DNA of 7,609 nucleotides from Opitutales bacterium. GTDB taxonomy: Bacteria > Verrucomicrobiota > Verrucomicrobiia > Opitutales > Opitutaceae. The notes under the pieces were generated by a model that searched no databases, was not told the DNA's origin, and saw nothing but the letters and a program-made list of their open reading frames with translations. Location: assembly GCA_021772595.1 (NCBI GenBank), contig JAJFLS010000796.1:1-7609 (forward strand), written 5' to 3'. Below, piece by piece: positions 1 through 5,701 of this stretch (the stretch's first letter is position 1; every line of letters begins with the position of its first letter). The translations under genes were made by a program, and so were the position numbers.

Positions 1-1154
1 ATCACCCTCTTAATATGGTCACCACCATCCTGGCCTTGAATGCCTACATGCTCGAACATGAGTCCAAGTATAAGAAATGGATTCTTGAATACGTCGATGC
101 CTGGATGGAACGCGCCGAAAAAAACGGCGGCAACATTCCCAGCAATATCGGACTGGATGGCACCATCGGTGGCGAATTCGCTGGAAACTGGTATGGAGGT
201 ACCTACGGCTGGGATTTCTCGTTCTGGGAGCCGGCCTACAACAAGCAGCAGTACCACAACAATGTTCATCACGGTATGTGGCCCGGTTTCGCCAATGCCC
301 TCCTCCTCACCGGAGACCAGAAGTACATCGACGCTTTGAGGAAGCAGATGGACAACCAATATGCGCAGAAAAAGGTCGTCGATGGACAGGTACTGATTCC
401 GCGCCATTACGGTGTGGGTTACGACAAGACAGGGCCCATGAAACGACCCCTTCAAGAGGGATATATGTGGGATCCCGAGTTCGAGGAAGGCAAGGAGCCC
501 AAGTGGTATCACTTTGTACCCGAAACCTATTGGGAACCACGCAATATTGAAATATACCTCTGGTCGATGGATCGCAAAGACCTAAATCGAATTCGCACCG
601 ACCAAGGCTGGATGGGCTTTCTGGAAGGGAACGATCCCGACTATCCAGAACGGGCACTGCGAAACCAACTCAAGATCATTCGAGACAGCATGGAGGATCT
701 GCGCAACGATCCCACAACGCCCGAAACCCGGCTAGCGGATTGGCCGTCCCAATACAATCCGCTTCAGCCAATGTTGGAGCTGAACCGTCTAATCCAGGGT
801 GGATACATCGCAGCCAAAATGTATGTATTGCATTCTCGGGTACGTTATTTCGATCCCGCTCGGTATAGGGCCGGATTACCGCAGAACGTCGCCTCCCTCG
901 TTACGGGAGTCCACGAGGATTGGACCAAAGTGAAACTGGTGAACCTCGATCTGGTTAAAGGACGCGATGTGGTGGTGCAAACCGGCGGTTACGGGGAGCA
1001 CCAATGCAGCCATGTAAAAACGGGCGATTCAACCTTAACCGTGAACGACAACCATTTCACGGTCCGTCTGGAACCGGGAGCAGGCACCGAACTCACCATC
1101 TATCACGATCGCTACGCCAACCAGCCCAGCCTGAAATTTCCCTGGCACAATTGA
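1..1154 (+). CDS. Secreted-type large protein of unknown function, C-terminal part (paralogue A), 5'-truncated by window edge
   Basis: Partial gene. The frame is open from the left edge, and its first full codons (from base 3) read HPLN before the first ATG at 15. The minus-strand gene at 5702-7609 has DHPLN at the same place, and bases 1-2 (AT) fit the end of an Asp codon. The ATG at 15 is therefore internal, and about 260 N-terminal codons should lie outside the window. About 383 residues are visible. Blocks shared with paralogue B include LALNAYML, NGGNxPSNxGLDG, GTYGWxFSF, QMDNxYAQKKVxDG, IYLWSMDR, TRLADWP and RVRYFDPA. A C-terminal, probably beta-rich part follows, with VxQTGxYGEH, a PGAG turn and a final FPW. 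The aromatic-rich helical body followed by a beta domain resembles alpha/alpha-toroid carbohydrate-active enzymes (lyases or hydrolases). That is only an impression, and I cannot name a family or a catalytic residue. Tandem stops TGA TAG end the frame. The PQQ dehydrogenase gene follows on the same strand after 443 bases. Confidence 0.85.
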   Translation, partial: HPLNMVTTILALNAYMLEHESKYKKWILEYVDAWMERAEKNGGNIPSNIGLDGTIGGEFAGNWYGGTYGWDFSFWEPAYNKQQYHNNVHHGMWPGFANALLLTGDQKYIDALRKQMDNQYAQKKVVDGQVLIPRHYGVGYDKTGPMKRPLQEGYMWDPEFEEGKEPKWYHFVPETYWEPRNIEIYLWSMDRKDLNRIRTDQGWMGFLEGNDPDYPERALRNQLKIIRDSMEDLRNDPTTPETRLADWPSQYNPLQPMLELNRLIQGGYIAAKMYVLHSRVRYFDPARYRAGLPQNVASLVTGVHEDWTKVKLVNLDLVKGRDVVVQTGGYGEHQCSHVKTGDSTLTVNDNHFTVRLEPGAGTELTIYHDRYANQPSLKFPWHN

Positions 1155-1360
1155 TAGGCAGAAAGGATTGGAAGGAAAAGCCCTTCTAGCGAATTCTAAA
1201 CGACTCACTTTGCACAACAGCGACAACCAAGTCCTGAAAGCGGCACATCGATTCACCCCCAACGGTTCCCTCGTCCTTTTGCCAATACTCGTCATCGAAG
1301 CGATCAAGTCGAGAGCTTCAACGGCGTCGGCAATAGCACCATCGACCTTTGAAAACCTTT

Positions 1361-1389
1361 TTGTATCCAATTTTTGAACTTAATATAAT
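1361..1389 (+). promoter_or_regulatory. Candidate sigma70-type promoter for the PQQ dehydrogenase gene
   Basis: A perfect TATAAT at 1384-1389 lies exactly 17 bases after TTGTAT at 1361-1366, whose first three bases match the consensus -35. Transcription would begin near 1396, about 200 bases before the ATG at 1598. The weak -35 and the AT-rich setting mean this could be chance. A second TATA-like string (TATACT, 1487-1492) has no -35 at acceptable spacing. Confidence 0.3.
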
Positions 1390-1418
1390 TCCATGCCTTA
1401 CCTTGTTCGAAAACGCAT

Positions 1419-1435
1419 TTCAGACAAATTCTGAA
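1419..1435. promoter_or_regulatory. Inverted repeat TTCAGA-N5-TCTGAA in the dehydrogenase leader
   Basis: Perfect 6-base half-sites flank CAAAT. ATTTC and GAAAT-type bases continue the partial symmetry outward. The dyad lies about 25 bases downstream of the start predicted from the candidate promoter, where a repressor dimer could act. An operator role is inferred from position and symmetry only. A chance dyad in AT-rich DNA is possible. Confidence 0.25.
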
Positions 1436-1597
1436 CAGAAATTGGCCATCCCGTATTTGGGGGATAGTTGTATTCCTTCCCCCTATTATACTGTCGTTCC
1501 AGATCAGCTGCTTGGGTGTAGGATCTAACTGGTTCAACAAATTTTGACTTTGATTTTGCCACATTTTTGTTCCAAAATTCCTCACCCCTCAAAACAG

Positions 1598-2989
1598 ATG
1601 AAACACTTCCCTCTCCTGATCATTTTAGGACTTCTTCCCCACTCGCTCGTCGCTCAACTCCCCATGGGTGCCGATCTTTACAAGCAGCTATGCGTGGAAT
1701 GCCATGGCACCCGACTGGAAGGTAACAAGGCAGCGCCACTCATCAAAGAAAACTGGCTCTACGGGCGCGACCGAACTCGCATGATCCGCAACATGAAGCA
1801 CGGTATCCCCAATACTACCATGATCGCCTGGGGAACCGTTTTGAGCGATAAACAGATTGAGTCCCTCTACGATTTCATTGTGGAGGCGCAAACCACACCG
1901 ATCGAAGCCTCCAAGCCCATTCCTGAAAAACTCGAAACTGAGGAGTATAAGCTGAAATTGGAAGTCCTGGTAGACGATCAGCTAAACACACCCTGGAGCA
2001 TAGAGTTCGTCAACGAACACCGAGCCCTGGTCACAGAAAAGCCGGGTCGCCTACGCTGGTTGATCGATGGAGAACTCGATCCCCGCCCGATCGATGGACT
2101 GCCTCAGATCTTTCTTCGGGGTGGACTCATGGATGTGGCCCTGGATCCTGAATACGAGATAAATGGCTGGATCTACTTGGCGCATGCGCACGCTCTGGAT
2201 CACCCGGACAGTCGACAGGCCAGGGCCATGACACGTATCATCCGAGGCAGGATCGAAGGACATGAGTGGACCCACAGTGAAGTTATCTTCCAGGTGCCGC
2301 AGGACCGCTATCATTCAGGCGGCAACCGCTGGGGTGGACGCCTGCTTCTAGACGACAAGTATCTCTATTTTTCCATCGGCGATATGTCTCGTGGGGATGC
2401 ATCCCAAGATCCTACCCAACCGAACGGGAAAACGTATCGAATCCATCATGACGGATCCATTCCAAAGAATAATCCTTTCTTAGATATTGAGCGCGCAATT
2501 GAAGCCGTTTACTCACTGGGCAATCGAAATGTGCAGGGCTTTTCCATTCATCCGGAAACAGGAGAAATTTGGATGACCGAGCACGGCCCCATGGGAGGAG
2601 ACGAGCTGAACATCCTTAAGAACGGTAACAACTATGGCTGGCCGGTTATTACCTACGGCAAAGATTACAGTGGTGATGTCGTTTCCACTCAAACTCACAA
2701 GGAAGGCATGGAACAGCCGGTTACTCAATGGACTCCTTCCATTGCTGTCTGTGCTACTGAATTCAACACCAGCCCTCTATTTCCCAGATGGAAAAACAAT
2801 CTATTTGTCGGAGCCCTTGCCTTCGAAGAACTGCGTCGTCTGGTCATCGAAGACAACCAAGTCGTTCATCAGGAAGTTCTTCTCAAGGGATATGGCCGTG
2901 TCCGCGATCAGAAGATCGGACCGGATGGAGCACTATATGTGATCCTTAACGAACCGGGATCGATTGTAAGGCTTACACCAGACCCGTAG
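1598..2989 (+). CDS. Secreted cytochrome c - PQQ-dependent sugar dehydrogenase (glucose/aldose sugar dehydrogenase family)
   Basis: The protein has 463 residues from the ATG at 1598, chosen because it starts a clean signal peptide (MKHFPLLIILGLLPHSLVA, cut before Gln20). An in-frame TTG at 1544 would put 18 polar residues in front. No Shine-Dalgarno is evident. Residues 24-98 form a c-type cytochrome domain: heme motif CVECH (Cys32, Cys35, His36) and probable axial ligand Met75 in NTTMIAWG. Residues 118-461 form the six-bladed propeller family of soluble PQQ glucose/aldose sugar dehydrogenases. Visible motifs are TPWSIEFV (131-138), GGLMDVALDP (175-184), GGRLLLDD..YFSIGD (246-262), NRNVQG (309-314), EHGPMGGDE (328-336), NNYGWPVITYG (344-354) and GRVRD (433-437). 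In the family, these enzymes oxidise the C1 hydroxyl of sugars to lactones; the fused heme would take electrons from PQQ in the periplasm. The usual His of the HxGGR motif is Arg244 here. The exact substrate cannot be read from the sequence. No PQQ synthesis genes are in the window. Confidence 0.92.
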   Translation: MKHFPLLIILGLLPHSLVAQLPMGADLYKQLCVECHGTRLEGNKAAPLIKENWLYGRDRTRMIRNMKHGIPNTTMIAWGTVLSDKQIESLYDFIVEAQTTPIEASKPIPEKLETEEYKLKLEVLVDDQLNTPWSIEFVNEHRALVTEKPGRLRWLIDGELDPRPIDGLPQIFLRGGLMDVALDPEYEINGWIYLAHAHALDHPDSRQARAMTRIIRGRIEGHEWTHSEVIFQVPQDRYHSGGNRWGGRLLLDDKYLYFSIGDMSRGDASQDPTQPNGKTYRIHHDGSIPKNNPFLDIERAIEAVYSLGNRNVQGFSIHPETGEIWMTEHGPMGGDELNILKNGNNYGWPVITYGKDYSGDVVSTQTHKEGMEQPVTQWTPSIAVCATEFNTSPLFPRWKNNLFVGALAFEELRRLVIEDNQVVHQEVLLKGYGRVRDQKIGPDGALYVILNEPGSIVRLTPDP

Positions 2990-2996
2990 GCTGAAA

Positions 2997-3006
2997 CTAC
3001 ACATTA
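2997..3006. repeat. CTACNNATTA box 1 (CTACACATTA)
   Basis: It lies 8 bases after the stop of the PQQ dehydrogenase gene and continues as GTC, as box 3 does. It matches box 2 at 9 of 10 positions, and the two flank the palindromic block. Confidence 0.4.
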
Positions 3007-3040
3007 GTCGGCGCTTGGTAAGGCATGCGTTCGACCCTGC

Positions 3041-3055
3041 CGCTGCGAAGCAGCG
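3041..3055. repeat. Perfect GC-rich hairpin CGCTGC-GAA-GCAGCG
   Basis: Six perfect base pairs close a 3-base loop, a form common in REP-type units. No T-run follows on either strand, so it is not a standard intrinsic terminator by itself. Confidence 0.55.
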
Positions 3056-3073
3056 ATCCTGCCGGGAGCCTAG

Positions 3074-3164
3074 GCGAGCGATCCAGCGAAGAATGAGCGA
3101 TGTCCAAAGCTCCCTCAACCGATTCAAGTATTTTAACATCGCTCGTTCCTCGCTAGATCCGAGC
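3074..3164. repeat. Imperfect inverted repeat, ~30-base arms and 32-base spacer
   Basis: The left arm 3074-3103 and the complement of the right arm 3136-3164 both run GC..GATC.AGCGA.GAA.GAGCGATGT, with only about five differences. The pairing resumes past two mismatches with AAA/TTT into the spacer. Outside the arms, CGATC.TG (3054 on the left, complement of 3174-3181 on the right) continues a weaker symmetry. As RNA it could form a long stem-loop from either strand. The spacer looks too long for a simple terminator. Confidence 0.65.
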
Positions 3165-3192
3165 AAGCTGGCCAAGATCGTTCCTCCCGCTC

Positions 3193-3202
3193 CTACAGAT
3201 TA
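3193..3202. repeat. CTACNNATTA box 2 (CTACAGATTA)
   Basis: Central copy of the box, just right of the inverted repeat. With box 1 it brackets 3007-3192 as a near-perfect direct repeat. Confidence 0.4.
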
Positions 3203-3264
3203 AAGGCAGAGCGATTCCCGACTTTTTAACACTCTCCCCGAGCGTGTCTTCGCAAGCGTAGGCC

Positions 3265-3274
3265 CTACGGATTA
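3265..3274. repeat. CTACNNATTA box 3 (CTACGGATTA), overlapping the PhoD-like stop codon
   Basis: The last three bases of the box are the complement of the TAA stop of the phosphatase gene. It shares the trailing GTC with box 1. A coding constraint here is minimal, so the repeat may have supplied the stop. Confidence 0.35.
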
Positions 3275-5599
3275 GTCAACGTTCACCGTTTTGGGAAACC
3301 CAGGGTGCTGTTGGTGGGCCTGAGGGCCTTTGAACGTTCCATAGACCGGCCAGCTTTCGAAAGTCACCGTATCTTCCATTTTGTTAAAGCGCACAATGCC
3401 GTATCCCTGACCACTGTTTCTCAAATACTCGAGCGTACTCTCTCCTTCCCCCTTGTAAGGGTCTTCGATTAAGAAGCTATAGGGATTGGCCGCCGCCCAT
3501 ACCGTTATCTTATTTCCCCATCCATCCAGATAACGTCCTGTGTAATCAGGCATGCCCGGTAGACGGTTCTGTCCTTCAACCTTGGGTCGCCAGGCCCGAT
3601 GGTTTTGAGTCGATACCGAAGGTAGCGTAAACGACCAGCCGGCATCTTCCCAATCATCGACTCCCTGTTGAACCAAGGTGGCGAAATGAAGATCTCCGGT
3701 CACCATCACCGCTTTCGCTTCGCGTATTACTTCCAATGCTCGATCACGTCCGGATTGCGGCCAGCCATTGGAATCCATATCCGCCACCATCAAGTGATGC
3801 GGCTGGCAGAAGGCGGACTGGGACAGGACCGCTCGCAGTTTCGACCCGTCTTTCCCCCACTCTCTGAGGAAATCGAGCTGTCTCTGACCCAGCAATTGGA
3901 GGTCTTCACGATTCAAATTTCGCGTATCGAAATTTTCCTCCTTTATGGTATCCATCTGAGCGTAATTATGTTCTCCACGCATAGCGAACAACGGTTCCAT
4001 GGCATCGACCACATCGCCGGGAGCCGATTTAAACTTGCGATCGTTGATCAACGCGAAACTCACACCCCCTACGTCAAGACTTGTCGTGTAGACACGAATA
4101 CCCTGTTCGATAGGTGAAGAGTCGTAGGGATCCGGCCGGTTCCCCATTTGGGTATATTCGACCATCTTGACCCAATCAGAATGCATCCCATAGCCACCAA
4201 AACAACGTTCCCTCTGCATTTCCATCCCGCCTTTTCCCCAGAGATCATTGGAATACAAGTCGTGGTCATCCGGAACCATTACCGTCGGGCGGTCTTTGAG
4301 GAGATCTCGAAAGCCAACAATGGAAAGGTGAAATTTCCCGAGATAATTGAGAGCGGCTCGAGGGACTTCCGCCTTAGTGTTCGCCTTTACAGTCCAATAA
4401 CCGCCATTCGACTCGTAGATTTGGTCACCCGAGAAGAACACGAGATCGGGATCTTGCTCTATGAGATTCTCCACTAAAAAGCGGTTGGGGAACAATTCAG
4501 AGTTCGAGCATGAAAGACCCGCCAAAACAATGCTCTCTTTTTCAAGCGGGTCTTTGCGAATCGTTCCACCCCAAGTGGCCAAGGATGGGCCTTCTACGGA
4601 ATCCCATGAAAATGCGACTCTGTATTCTTGGTCCACATCGTCATTCCAATTCTCAACCCTGAACAACGCTGTGGACGACAAGGAATCGATCTCGTTTTTG
4701 GCAACCGTTTTCCAGCCAGAACCCGAACGAACTTGCAGCTCTGCCAACTGGTTACCCTCTTCTTCAATGGAGGTGAAAAAGGCCATCAAATTCAGCGTAT
4801 TCCGTTGGAGCGTGTACTGGGACCAAAGGATCGGCCCATACGTTTGCTCTTCGTTCGATTGAAATTTATTTCCGTCTACTTCCCAGTCCTTGAACCAGAA
4901 TCTCGGGTGATCGATCTCGGGGGTGGAACGGTGGTAAGATCGAGGCTGCGTCAAACCATGGCAGGCAAGGGCTACATTTCCACTTAGAGACGCTCTTTGA
5001 ATGGTCGATTCGAGAAACGCGATCTCTTGATCAGCGTTTGAAACGCTCAACCGCGCCTCCACTTCATTTCCATCGTAAGACACCTTAAGCTCCAACCCCG
5101 CATCGTCCATTTGTTCCGGATCGATTCGACTCGTCGAATAATGCGGCCCGATCACCAGTCGACCATCAGTCGCCAAACCCGCCCAAACGGGGGACTCCTG
5201 GGTCAATTCCTTCGCGAATCCATTGCTAAGATCGTGCAAAATATTGGATCGGTAATCGTTCCGATGCCCCACCGCTCCGAACTTGAATCCGGCAAAACCA
5301 ATCTCCTTGGTCTTCGTATCCGAATTTTCCATCAACCCCATTCGAACGCTCATGCGAAACGCTCCTTTACCCGGCTTCAATTGATGGGTTAAAGAATGCG
5401 TTTCGTTCACCCAACCTCCATGAGTGTTTTCGATTCGCCCGTCCGAGAGCCTCCAATTCATGATAGGATTCGTCCAGAATTCGGGCCCAATCCAAGGGCG
5501 CGTTACGCCCTCTTTAACCGGTGGTAGACTTTGGGCTAGCACCAGAGAAGCGCAAAAAGCAGATAAGGCGAAGAAGAGCGATAGCTTAAAAGTTTTCAT
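3272..5599 (-). CDS. Secreted PhoD-like metallophosphatase with long N-terminal extension
   Basis: The protein has 775 residues from the ATG at 5599. An adjacent in-frame TTG at 5602 adds only one residue and is less likely. No clear Shine-Dalgarno is seen. Residues 1-23 are a signal peptide (MKTFKLSLFFALSAFCASLVLA). Residues ~35-245 look beta-rich and lectin/concanavalin-like, by texture only. Residues ~255-350 form a second beta-type module. The catalytic part (~355-670) matches the PhoD/metallophosphoesterase family: LSCSN (362-366) with the PhoD-type Cys, GDQIYE (391-396), PDDHD (443-447), INDRKFKS (518-525), SQSAF (593-597), DSNGWPQSGR (609-618) and GDLHFATLV (635-643). These supply the expected metal-binding Asp, His and Cys residues. 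PhoD enzymes cleave phosphomonoesters or diesters outside the cytoplasm, with Fe/Ca in the studied Bacillus case. The substrate here is unknown. The gene lies downstream of paralogue B on the same strand after a 102-base gap, so co-transcription is possible, and it converges on the PQQ gene. Confidence 0.9.
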   Translation of the reverse strand: MKTFKLSLFFALSAFCASLVLAQSLPPVKEGVTRPWIGPEFWTNPIMNWRLSDGRIENTHGGWVNETHSLTHQLKPGKGAFRMSVRMGLMENSDTKTKEIGFAGFKFGAVGHRNDYRSNILHDLSNGFAKELTQESPVWAGLATDGRLVIGPHYSTSRIDPEQMDDAGLELKVSYDGNEVEARLSVSNADQEIAFLESTIQRASLSGNVALACHGLTQPRSYHRSTPEIDHPRFWFKDWEVDGNKFQSNEEQTYGPILWSQYTLQRNTLNLMAFFTSIEEEGNQLAELQVRSGSGWKTVAKNEIDSLSSTALFRVENWNDDVDQEYRVAFSWDSVEGPSLATWGGTIRKDPLEKESIVLAGLSCSNSELFPNRFLVENLIEQDPDLVFFSGDQIYESNGGYWTVKANTKAEVPRAALNYLGKFHLSIVGFRDLLKDRPTVMVPDDHDLYSNDLWGKGGMEMQRERCFGGYGMHSDWVKMVEYTQMGNRPDPYDSSPIEQGIRVYTTSLDVGGVSFALINDRKFKSAPGDVVDAMEPLFAMRGEHNYAQMDTIKEENFDTRNLNREDLQLLGQRQLDFLREWGKDGSKLRAVLSQSAFCQPHHLMVADMDSNGWPQSGRDRALEVIREAKAVMVTGDLHFATLVQQGVDDWEDAGWSFTLPSVSTQNHRAWRPKVEGQNRLPGMPDYTGRYLDGWGNKITVWAAANPYSFLIEDPYKGEGESTLEYLRNSGQGYGIVRFNKMEDTVTFESWPVYGTFKGPQAHQQHPGFPKTVNVD

Positions 5600-5651
5600 C
5601 AATAATTGGGGTGAAAGATTAGAATGAATACGGATGCCCTCAAAGAGAAGT

Positions 5652-5664
5652 CGATTCTGAATCG
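5652..5664. promoter_or_regulatory. 13-base palindrome CGATTC-T-GAATCG upstream of the PhoD-like gene
   Basis: A perfect 6-base dyad around a single base lies about 55 bases before the phosphatase start, in the 102-base gap after paralogue B. It could be an operator or a weak processing hairpin. No T-tract follows in the direction of transcription, and no convincing -35/-10 pair was found in the gap. The role is inferred from position only. Confidence 0.25.
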
Positions 5665-5701
5665 GAAAGAAAGGAATCCAATACGCATCGCAAAGTCTTC
5701 C

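Larger units (their letters stand above)
1155..1597. other. 443-base gap: leader and upstream region of the PQQ dehydrogenase gene
   Basis: I see no convincing gene here. The right half is AT-richer than the genes around it. It holds a candidate promoter (1361-1389), an inverted repeat (1419-1435), and a small stem ATCCC/GGGAT (1448-1452 with 1461-1465). A promoter at 1361-1389 would give the dehydrogenase mRNA a leader of about 200 bases. Just after the upstream gene, GAAGG (1171-1175) could pair with CCTTC (1182-1186), but no T-tract follows, so it is a poor terminator. On the minus strand three overlapping short open stretches run through 1035-1592 in different frames, without a recognisable domain; see findings. 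Confidence 0.5.
2990..3271. repeat. Convergent intergenic region filled with repeat-like, GC-rich palindromic sequence
   Basis: This 282-base interval separates two convergent stop codons. Its parts are three CTACNNATTA boxes, a 6-base-stem hairpin (3041-3055), and a large imperfect inverted repeat (3074-3103 with 3136-3164). The string GAGCGAT recurs (3077, 3096, 3209), with its complement in the right arm. Such texture is typical of dispersed intergenic repeats (REP/BIME-like or MITE-like), but other copies cannot be seen in this window, so the class is open. No classic rho-independent terminator (hairpin plus T-run) stands out, although the stems could still help end transcription from both sides. 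Confidence 0.55.

Noticed and set aside
1387..1403. Inverted match between CATGCCTTACC here and GGTAAGGCATG at 3016-3026
   Set aside because: An 11-base identity without extension on either side is weak evidence of a shared element.
1544..1597. Earlier TTG start for the PQQ dehydrogenase
   Set aside because: It would place 18 mixed residues before a textbook signal peptide that begins exactly at the ATG at 1598.
3041..3055. Hairpin as an intrinsic terminator for the PQQ dehydrogenase gene
   Set aside because: The stem is strong but no run of T follows on either strand. It fits a repeat-type hairpin better.
2933..3175. 80-codon minus-strand open frame starting at a TTG
   Set aside because: It overlaps the end of the PQQ dehydrogenase gene and reads across both arms of the inverted repeat. 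No domain was recognised, and it is best explained by the repeat sequence itself.
2997..3202. Classic transposon with terminal inverted repeats
   Set aside because: The sequences just inside boxes 1 and 2 do not form clear terminal inverted repeats, and no transposase is encoded. Only the internal palindrome is convincing.
3668..4117. 149-codon plus-strand open frame
   Set aside because: It is antisense to the catalytic part of the PhoD-like gene, including its conserved metal motifs, and is a shadow.
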